Below are positions 1 through 6,795 of a DNA stretch of 41,197 nucleotides, one piece after another. The notes beneath the pieces were generated by a model. The model ran no database searches and was not told where the DNA came from. It worked only from the letters and a program-made list of their open reading frames with translations. A program made the translations under genes and the position numbers. This stretch comes from Nitrospira sp. (lineage in GTDB: Bacteria > Nitrospirota > Nitrospiria > Nitrospirales > Nitrospiraceae): contig JACCYV010000131.1 of the NCBI GenBank assembly GCA_013696305.1, positions 1-41,197 on the forward strand, read 5' to 3'. Within the stretch, counting starts at the first letter, position 1; every line of letters starts with the position of its first letter.

Positions 1-126
1 CGGTGGTTTTCCCAGCTCATTTACGAAGTGGTGAATAGAGAAAGTCTGGGGGCGATTGCGACTAAAAGTGGAGGCGGAACCAGGGTAGTCCGAAACAGGG
101 CTCCGAGAAGAGCCCGGTCAGAATAA
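1..126 (+). pseudogene. 3' end of a second tyrosine recombinase/integrase (truncated by window edge; may be intact upstream)
   Basis: Frame 1 reads RWFSQLIYEVVNRESLGAIATKSGGGTRVVRNRAPRRARSE*, aligning with the C-terminus of the 5477-6679 integrase (HLRTAVNRASLGAIASKSATGTGSKTG). DNA similarity continues to the att repeat. Confidence 0.75.
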
Positions 127-195
127 CTCTGAGATATCAGCAGGAATGGTTGGAGGCGCCGGGCGGGTTCGAACCGCCGCATCGCAGTTTTGCAG
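127..195. repeat. Left att direct repeat (attL-like), including a 3' fragment of tRNA-Cys
   Basis: 69 bp ctctgagatatcagcaggaatg[g]ttggaggcgcc...cagttttgcag matches 6598-6666 with one mismatch (149 g vs 6620 a). The sequence from 151 onward is the tRNA-Cys 3' portion. Confidence 0.93.
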
Positions 196-559
196 CTTGC
201 CCAAGGGGTCTACGACGGAGGATGACCCACAGCTACCGACTAAGATTCCAGAACAATGAAATCAATAGCTTACCGATTTCCATTACGATCTACTTCGATT
301 GTTTATGATTCCGAACCGGGAGCAAAATCGGGAGTGGAACCGGGATTAAAACCGGGATCAGGGTTTGTACTTTGTTGGTAGGCGTTCGAGGTGAGATATG
401 GCTCCACGGTCCATATCCTTGTCGGACGCTTCAATCCGCATTACGCCGTAGTGCAAATGCTGGTTCTTAACCTCGACGCGCTCGTACCAAAACTCGCAAA
501 GCTTGTTATCGGTTTGGGCCAGACAGGACCTCGCAGAATTGTGCATTCTGCAGCCCCCC

Positions 560-714
560 TCAACGATGGACAAGCGCAACCTTTCCCCCAGCATCCACGA
601 GCACGTATGTCGGCGACGCATTGACCTTGAAGGCACTTGCCACCCACCGGTCTTCGTCATACCCAGTGGGAAACAGTTGCAATCCAATCAAAATTTTAGT
701 TGAGGCACGACAAA
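560..714 (-). pseudogene. Fragment of a thioredoxin-fold/TlpA-like protein
   Basis: Minus-frame translation LCRASTKILIGLQLFPTGYDEDRWVASAFKVNASPTYVLVDAGGKVALVHR* resembles the C-terminal half of TlpA/thioredoxin-like proteins (a..F.V...PT.vlvD..G). No start codon or CxxC half; in-frame stop at 560-562. Confidence 0.4.
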
Positions 715-720
715 GCTAAG

Positions 721-936
721 TCATGGAGGCCTGTCACAATCTTGGCGAAGCTGGACAGGCGGGCATTTCACGTTGGCATAAGAACAGAAGATACAGCAGT
801 CAGGAGGATTTGGCCTAAGAACTGCGTGACACGACCCGCACTCAAAGAAGACAACGCATGCATCGGTCGGCATTTCCGTCTCAGTACGCGCATTACAGTT
901 CGGGCAGCTAACCACAGACTGTGTGATTACCTCCAT
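721..936 (-). CDS. Small Cys-rich protein, GDCCVxC-domain-like (71 aa)
   Basis: MEVITQSVVSCPNCNARTETEMPTDACVVFFECGSCHAVLRPNPPDCCIFCSYANVKCPPVQ has CPNC, CGSC and DCCIFCSY..VKCPPVQ motifs. RBS-like CAGGAGGTCAC precedes the ATG. Confidence 0.8.
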   Translation of the reverse strand: MEVITQSVVSCPNCNARTETEMPTDACVVFFECGSCHAVLRPNPPDCCIFCSYANVKCPPVQLRQDCDRPP

Positions 937-1185
937 GTGACCTCCTGGATCTTAACCGTTGAGTAGCTGACCGGCGTAATGTATTCGTCGCCCTTCTCCG
1001 GGAGAAAATAGAGCATGGCAGTAGTCGTTGCAGACAGGGAAGTTTCTTGCCAAGAGTCTCATATGACCCCACAGCACCCCAGGAATTATTTTGACATTGT
1101 CAACCTTCAATAGATCTATCCTTTGGCTTTGCAAGATGGCCCCAACCGACGACCTCAGGGCACAATGTTTGGCGTGGCAGTTCGA

Positions 1186-2559
1186 CTAAAGGCAAATCGA
1201 AGTGCCTGTAGTGTTCTTGGGGCAGCTGAGCACGAAATGGTTGAGAATGGCGTGGCGCTCATATGACAGGAGGTAAACATGGAGCAAGGATGGGTCCTTC
1301 GCATCACGATGCAACAGAGGGCCATCCACACCGATCGCATGGTGGTCGAGCCAGCGATCCTGGGAGTCCAGGTGAAATCCGTAGAAGTTGCGCTGGATCG
1401 GCGGAGTTGCGACGACTTGCTCATATGACTCGAAAAAGCTCGGATTACCGATGCCGAGCGGTACCTGCCATCCCCGCTCGTAATGCTCAGGAGATGCCAC
1501 TGGAATCGCCGACCAATCGAATCCTCCGACGATTAGACGAGTAGCGTCCTGAGTCTTGTTACTGCGAAAGCGGAGTTCAATCTCAAAGAGCGACTCCGCT
1601 CGTCCGGCCGTTTTGACCTGCCGCACCATGGCTCCGGTGAGGTCGGCAAGATAGTGTAGCTCCGTTTTCCGGGGATGTGATCGGGAATAGTACCCGGGTG
1701 AGATAAAGCTCGCGAACTGAACCGGGCCCTGATACCAGTCACGATATGCCGCAGCAACGGGTGTCAGAATATTCTTCTGCTTGCGGATTTGTTCGCCCTG
1801 CGTCGCCACCGCCTCATCCCATAGCCCTCTGGCCAGAATCGGCCACTCCTGCTCAATGGTTCGAATCCTGTCCAGACGGATCGGCGTCCCTGTCGGATCC
1901 ACCCAATGTTCCAGCGACCACCAGTAAGACCAATACGACAAGCCATTCACACGTTCAAATAATTGTTTATAGAGCCCAAGTGGAAACGTGAACCATAGGT
2001 GTTCATAGATTCGCTCATCGCCGTCTTCTACAGTGAACAGGAGCAGTTCCCACAGACCGGCGTTCAAGCAGTTGCGAGCAAGATCGACGCGGGTCAGCAG
2101 CCGCTGCTCCACAGCATCTCCTCTCTCATGCACCTGGACATGAGGGGAGGGACGGGCAAACCGGACTTGCTGCCGATTCCATTCCCGATCGATCAGTCCA
2201 ACTCTCGTAAGGTCAGCATCGGCCTTCACCCAGGGAGGGACTGCCGCCACGAAGTGAGCGAGATCAACGCCCGTCAGTTCGATAGTCGCCGCCTGTGGCT
2301 GAGCCGGTTGCAACAGGAAGCGAAAATGAGTGCCATCCATCTGTTCGATTTTCAATTGACGGTGAGGATAAGCACCAAAGACCTGGCTCGTATTCTCAGG
2401 ATTGTCTGGGTAGGTCTGCTCCGAGAAGGCAGTCAGGGTCACCATCTGCTGAGGCCGGTCGTCATAGCGATTGGCGAACCAGAGTACGCCACCGATTGTC
2501 ATAACGATCAGGAAGATGATTAGAACAAGCGATCGTCGCTTCACGGTCGTAGCGGGCAT
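1186..2559 (-). CDS. Membrane-anchored protein of unknown function (about 457 aa; upstream in-frame start at 2607)
   Basis: Long ORF with N-terminal TM segment (RRSLVLIIFLIVMTIGGVLWFANRY) and a large Trp/Tyr-rich, presumably extracytoplasmic region. AAGGAAGGGGTCCT before ATG 2559. No family recognised. Confidence 0.75.
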   Translation of the reverse strand: MPATTVKRRSLVLIIFLIVMTIGGVLWFANRYDDRPQQMVTLTAFSEQTYPDNPENTSQVFGAYPHRQLKIEQMDGTHFRFLLQPAQPQAATIELTGVDLAHFVAAVPPWVKADADLTRVGLIDREWNRQQVRFARPSPHVQVHERGDAVEQRLLTRVDLARNCLNAGLWELLLFTVEDGDERIYEHLWFTFPLGLYKQLFERVNGLSYWSYWWSLEHWVDPTGTPIRLDRIRTIEQEWPILARGLWDEAVATQGEQIRKQKNILTPVAAAYRDWYQGPVQFASFISPGYYSRSHPRKTELHYLADLTGAMVRQVKTAGRAESLFEIELRFRSNKTQDATRLIVGGFDWSAIPVASPEHYERGWQVPLGIGNPSFFESYEQVVATPPIQRNFYGFHLDSQDRWLDHHAIGVDGPLLHRDAKDPSLLHVYLLSYERHAILNHFVLSCPKNTTGTSICL

Positions 2560-3135
2560 AGGACCCCTTCCTTTCTGACGAGGACGGCTGGATGCAGGAA
2601 TGCTCACATCGATAGCCGCTTGCTTCCCCGCACTGGCCGGCAGGGTGCAAAACAGCCATGCGATGATCGATGGCCGTCTCCCGAATCAGGTTGACGATAA
2701 AATGTATGATTTAGGATCGCTATGCTAGGAGAGGGGGAGCGCGGGCTTGTACTGTGCCTGAGACGATAGGAAGGACAGGACAGGGGAATCGGCCAGGCTG
2801 GCTGAATGAGACGGCTCGAGTTGGGCGAATGATAGGCGAGCTATCGATGAATCCGGCTTCTCCGCTTGTTCCGATCCAGGTGCAGACTTGATGGTGAGGT
2901 TTGGTGAGATGCCCTGTAGGAATGCCGGCTTGCAGAGTCCAGATATGCATCCAGACTATAAGTGAAATATAGGCCAGGCCAATAGTCGAGGTGAGGAACT
3001 GTGCCAGGCGGTACCGATTTGTAAGCATTAACATTAGCGTAATCACACAACACCAATCGTGTCAACCAAGTATTTTAGTTTTCAGTCGAGTAGATAAGCC
3101 TCTCGTCCTACTTTGACCATATGAATCAAGTGAAG

Positions 3136-3193
3136 CGGGGGCTGCGCCCCCGAACCCCCCGGCCGTCCGGTCCGAATGGTCCGGAGCGGCCGG
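3136..3193. repeat. Two adjacent GC-rich hairpins
   Basis: CGGGGGC-TGC-GCCCCCG (3136-3152, perfect), then CCGGCCG-TCCGG-t-CC-gaat-GG-t-CCGGA-g-CGGCCGG (3159-3193, near-perfect). Confidence 0.75.
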
Positions 3194-3413
3194 CGGGTCC
3201 TTGGGGTAAGTGTTCCGTATGACTTCTTTCCTCATTGTCTGCATGCTTCCTTTCCCTTCAACCAGGGAATCCTCGACAGAGCTAGATGACGGCCAAGCTG
3301 ACGCCTCGCCGCCATCTTCATGGATGATGCGCCATGTTCCCCTCTCACCCGTGGGGATAGTGGATGGGTGACAGGGTGAGATTGATTAGAGCAGGCCGCA
3401 GTGATCTCAGAAC

Positions 3414-4373
3414 CTACCGTTCCCTTATTCCCGCGCATGACGCGCAGAGCCACACCTCACAGGGCGCGCCGTAGAGATGAGGCCGCATCTGCACTCGCGC
3501 CCAAGCCCGCTCACACTGGCAGAACTCACACAGACGCTCTCGATGATGTTCCGTACAGATCCAATCCTTTCTGGCGCGGTCATAGAGCGTAGCGGGCTGT
3601 CCGCAACACGTGAATCCCAACAGACTTTTGATTTGGACGACACATATATGGCGGGCCTTCATAGCGGACTCCAGACGAGACCCTTGCCCAAGACAAGCTG
3701 AAGGATGGTATTGCTGAACCAAAATGGGATGCCCAGACAGCAGATCTTCCCACGTCTTGAGAAAGACGATACGAGGCACCTCGATCTGTTTCCGTATGCG
3801 TCGATAGACGTTCTGGGTCTGCCATTGATTGCGCATTTCTTCCCACATTTTGCCAATGGGGAACCCCAACGACCGTTTCCACGACCAACACATATTCACG
3901 TAGCCTGATTGATCCTGAACGTACTGGCTGATGACATAGCGGCTCAGACAATTCCTGGACCGGTGGCCTGCCTTATAGGCCTTGATCCAGACAATTGGCG
4001 CACCGTGGAGCGCTTCCCATTGCGCCGACAGCCATTCTTGCGAGATCCAGAACCGGCGAGGCCGCTCGCCATCCGGCACCCGCCAAGCCCAGAAGATATG
4101 GAGGACGCCGTGGCCTTCCTCCGTCCGCACCTGGTAGTACTCAAGGCCCTCAAAACCCAGCTGGCGTTCAATCCGTTGACGGAGTTGCTTATGGCGATAG
4201 GTCAATTTGTCGGCATTCCCACCATCCGCGGTTGAGAGCGTGACCCACAGGACCTGGAAGTGGTGAGACTCCCAGAACCAGAGGAGTGAGCGAATCCGTT
4301 GATAGCCCCGCTTCTGTTTCCGGCTCCATTCACCGACAGCAGGGACACGGTGAAAGTCCTTCCAGCGGCTCAT
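3414..4373 (-). CDS. Putative rolling-circle replication initiator (HUH-like Rep) with C-terminal Cys clusters
   Basis: LWVTLST (motif I-like), TEEGHGVLHIFWAW (motif II-like, degenerate), LSRYVISQYV (motif III-like Tyr), then CC..C..H..C..C and C..C clusters. Adjacent to excisionase-like gene in an integrase-bearing element. Confidence 0.6.
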   Translation of the reverse strand: MSRWKDFHRVPAVGEWSRKQKRGYQRIRSLLWFWESHHFQVLWVTLSTADGGNADKLTYRHKQLRQRIERQLGFEGLEYYQVRTEEGHGVLHIFWAWRVPDGERPRRFWISQEWLSAQWEALHGAPIVWIKAYKAGHRSRNCLSRYVISQYVQDQSGYVNMCWSWKRSLGFPIGKMWEEMRNQWQTQNVYRRIRKQIEVPRIVFLKTWEDLLSGHPILVQQYHPSACLGQGSRLESAMKARHICVVQIKSLLGFTCCGQPATLYDRARKDWICTEHHRERLCEFCQCERAWARVQMRPHLYGAPCEVWLCASCAGIRER

Positions 4374-4579
4374 CGGGCACCCTCCCCTTGAGGGATCGCT
4401 GGTCGAAGGCCATTCGACAGAATCCGTTCCAGCTCTTCGATCGGAATGCGAACCGCTCTGATCGAGGGCTTCACATAGGCAATCTGCCGCTTCAGGATGT
4501 ATTTCCTGATCGTACTTTCCTTCAGCCCTAACCGAGTGGCCGCCTCACGAATGGTGATCAATTTTGTACTGGGACTCAT
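4370..4579 (-). CDS. AlpA/excisionase-family helix-turn-helix protein
   Basis: LITIREAATRLGLKESTIRKYILKRQIAYVKPSIRAVRIPIEELERIL is typical of the HTH_17/Xis fold. AAGGAGGTACCCG RBS. Overlaps the Rep start by 4 bp. Confidence 0.85.
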   Translation of the reverse strand: MSPSTKLITIREAATRLGLKESTIRKYILKRQIAYVKPSIRAVRIPIEELERILSNGLRPAIPQGEGAR

Positions 4580-4607
4580 CGGGTACCTCCTTGAAAGAGT
4601 GAATGTG

Positions 4608-4647
4608 AAGAGATCATGCCTAACAATTTATAGGCGTGATTACTCTT
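4608..4647. promoter_or_regulatory. Imperfect inverted repeat; candidate operator for the xis-rep promoter
   Basis: AAGAGATCATGCCTA-N8-TAGGCGTGATtaCTCTT. The centre on the minus strand contains TATAAA, a possible -10. Confidence 0.55.
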
Positions 4648-4679
4648 GACAGGCATTAGCAAGTCGGAGGTACACTTGC
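4646..4679 (+). promoter_or_regulatory. Candidate promoter/operator for the zinc finger-int operon
   Basis: TTGACA (4646-4651), TACACT (4671-4676) and inverted repeat GCAAGT-N9-ACTTGC (4659-4679). The 19-bp spacer is long. Confidence 0.35.
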
Positions 4680-4782
4680 CAAATAAATTCATCCCCAAAA
4701 GGCCATCGAGACCGACACTATTTTGGGTGGTGATGGGATGAGGAATACGGAGAGGGCCCGGCATGAGAAAGGAGCGGGAGGC

Positions 4783-5496
4783 ATGAGCGCACAGGAGATG
4801 GCCCGTCAACAGTTCCAACAGGAACATCAGAAAGCAATCGAGCGCATCCGCACGATGCCGGATGGCGTCGTGGGTTGGGTGATCCGATTCTTACACACCG
4901 ATCTGGACGCCTTGACGCCGACGGAATGGACGCTGTTGGCCTTTGAGGTCGTGAGCTTCGTGGATGATCTGGCAGACCGGTATGGCGGGATCGTGGCCAC
5001 CGAAAGCGGCTGGAGTGTGGAAGCTGTGCCCCAGGCCAAGCCCTTTCAGACGATTCCCAGTCGCAAGGAGGCCGTGGACATTCAGGCCACGGTCCTGGCG
5101 CAGTTGGAGAACTATTGGCACGACTCGCAAGCGGTCTTCTCCTTTCCGCAACTCACACTCGTGGTCCTGGCACCGGGCGCGTTTCCTGACGACAGCGGCA
5201 CGATCATCGTGGCAGCCAAACGCAAGGCGAAGGAGTTTGAATACCGGTTTGCTCACTTGCTGGCCCAGTCAGGGGACTACATACGGCGCTGCCCCGAGTG
5301 TGCCACGATCTATTTAGCGATTCGGCGCGACCAGGTATACTGCCACCCGCGTTGTCAGGCTCGCGTGGCGTCGAGGAAATGGCGAGAAACGCATCGATCG
5401 AAGGAAATCAAGGTACCGACAGACAAGACGCGCACAAAGGCCGATTCGGCCGTGAAAGGCCGCAAGGGAGGCTTCGATGGCAAGGCGAAACGGTAA
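4783..5496 (+). CDS. Protein with C-terminal CGNR-like zinc finger
   Basis: C-terminus RRCPECATIYLAIRRDQVYCHPRCQARVASRKWRET fits the Cx2C...CxxxC pattern of CGNR-type fingers. RBS AGGAGCGGGAGGC before ATG. 3' end overlaps int start by 20 bp. Confidence 0.7.
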   Translation: MSAQEMARQQFQQEHQKAIERIRTMPDGVVGWVIRFLHTDLDALTPTEWTLLAFEVVSFVDDLADRYGGIVATESGWSVEAVPQAKPFQTIPSRKEAVDIQATVLAQLENYWHDSQAVFSFPQLTLVVLAPGAFPDDSGTIIVAAKRKAKEFEYRFAHLLAQSGDYIRRCPECATIYLAIRRDQVYCHPRCQARVASRKWRETHRSKEIKVPTDKTRTKADSAVKGRKGGFDGKAKR

Positions 5497-6679
5497 AGAC
5501 CGTGGGGTAGTGTTTAAGCAGGGCAGCTGGTGGGTTCGCCTTTATGTGAATGGCCGGGAGAAGTGGTTTCGGGCGGACTCCAAGAGCCAAGCCAAGACTC
5601 TCTACGGGCGCTTGCGATCCGAGGCTCGCGAGAATCGCTACTTTCCCGAGAAGTATGCCGCCTCTAAGGAAGTGACCCTCCGCGCATGGATCGCCCGGTA
5701 TCTGGAAGGTGTCACCTCGCCCGGCCTTCGGAATGTGCATCGCTACGGCAAGTTCTGGTCGAAGCTCCTGGGACGGAAACTCTTGACCGAGGTTACCGCC
5801 GACGACTTACGGCACATCCAAGCGAAGATGAAGCACAAAGGCAGCCGGACCGCTCGAACGATTAACCGGTACTTTGGGGCGCTGCGACGCATTCTAAATT
5901 TGGCCATTGCCGACGGCCTGCTTGCCGCGAATCCGGTCAAGGGCGTGAAGTTCTTTGCCGAGCCTGTCGGACGGCTGCGGTTCCTCAGTGACAGTGAAAT
6001 CTCCAGCCTGCGTGACACCCTCACCCCTGAAGACTGGTCAATTGTGGCGTTCGCCCTTGAAACGGGACTACGCCTTACCGAGCAGTTTCATTCCCGCTGG
6101 GATTGCCTGAATACCGAACAAGGTATCTTAACCATTCCGTTGAGTAAATCCGGCAAGACCCGGCATGTCATTCTGACAGATGCCGCGCTCGACATTGGAA
6201 AGGGTCTCACGTCTTGGATGCACAGTCCTTATCTCTTTCCGAGCCCCCTAGGCTCAGGACAACCGATGCAGGGACGAAACTTTGTGGTGAAGGTCTACGA
6301 ACCGGCTTTGAAGCGAGCGAAGATCGAGGGGGTCACCTGGCACACCTTACGCCATACCTTTGCGTCACGGGCTGTGATGGCGGGAGTCGATATCCGAACG
6401 GTTCAGGAACTCATGGGCCATTCCACGATCACAATGACCATGCGCTATGCTCATCTCTCCCCGGCTCATCTGCGAACAGCAGTGAATCGAGCGAGTTTGG
6501 GAGCCATTGCGTCAAAAAGTGCGACTGGAACCGGGAGTAAAACCGGGAGTAGTGTAAATCAGAGCGTGGAAGAGGGTCCGGTCAGAATCACCGAACCCTC
6601 TGAGATATCAGCAGGAATGATTGGAGGCGCCGGGCGGGTTCGAACCGCCGCATCGCAGTTTTGCAGACTGCTCCCTTAG
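5477..6679 (+). CDS. int: Tyrosine recombinase/integrase
   Basis: 400 aa with core motifs TGLRLTE, SKSGKTRHVIL, HTLRHTFASRAVMAG and LMGHSTITMTMRYAHL (R-K-HxxR-H-Y). Adjacent to att site; stop codon inside the tRNA gene. Confidence 0.95.
   Translation: MARRNGKDRGVVFKQGSWWVRLYVNGREKWFRADSKSQAKTLYGRLRSEARENRYFPEKYAASKEVTLRAWIARYLEGVTSPGLRNVHRYGKFWSKLLGRKLLTEVTADDLRHIQAKMKHKGSRTARTINRYFGALRRILNLAIADGLLAANPVKGVKFFAEPVGRLRFLSDSEISSLRDTLTPEDWSIVAFALETGLRLTEQFHSRWDCLNTEQGILTIPLSKSGKTRHVILTDAALDIGKGLTSWMHSPYLFPSPLGSGQPMQGRNFVVKVYEPALKRAKIEGVTWHTLRHTFASRAVMAGVDIRTVQELMGHSTITMTMRYAHLSPAHLRTAVNRASLGAIASKSATGTGSKTGSSVNQSVEEGPVRITEPSEISAGMIGGAGRVRTAASQFCRLLP
6598..6666. repeat. Right att direct repeat (attR-like)
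   Basis: Second copy of the 127-195 repeat; spans the int 3' end and tRNA-Cys 3' half. Confidence 0.93.
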
Positions 6680-6697
6680 CCACTTGGGTACGGCGCC
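6622..6697 (-). tRNA. tRNA-Cys (GCA), CCA encoded
   Basis: Reverse complement GGCGCCGTACCCAAGTGGCTAAGGGAGCAGTCTGCAAAACTGCGATGCGGCGGTTCGAACCCGCCCGGCGCCTCCA. Acceptor (GGCGCCG/CGGCGCC), anticodon arm GCAGT-CTGCAAA-ACTGC and T arm GGCGG-TTCGAAC-CCGCC all pair. Confidence 0.96.
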
Positions 6698-6706
6698 ACG
6701 GGTCGG

Positions 6707-6736
6707 ATTATAGAAGGGGGAGCTTCAGGAACTCAA
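6707..6736 (-). promoter_or_regulatory. Predicted sigma70 promoter of tRNA-Cys
   Basis: Minus strand TTGAGT-N18-TATAAT, with -10 ending 9 bp upstream of the tRNA 5' end. Confidence 0.6.
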
Positions 6737-6795
6737 CCGCGAAGCGAGGAGAAACGAGGGAATAATCAATACCGATGACTGGAAGATGCACTGCG

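Larger units (their letters stand above)
127..6666. mobile_element. Integrated element at tRNA-Cys; 6,471-bp unit between direct repeats
   Basis: Flanking 69-bp repeats, tRNA target site, adjacent tyrosine integrase, excisionase-like HTH and Rep-like protein. Confidence 0.88.

Noticed and set aside
358-687. 109-aa minus ORF covering the left end of the element
   Set aside because: Another minus frame gives thioredoxin-like sequence over 560-714, so this frame is probably not real.
2720-3046. 108-aa minus ORF with a TM-like N-terminus
   Set aside because: No RBS, atypical C-terminal composition and no recognisable family; insufficient support.
3136-3193. Intrinsic terminator of the rep gene
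   Set aside because: No T tract after either hairpin on either strand.
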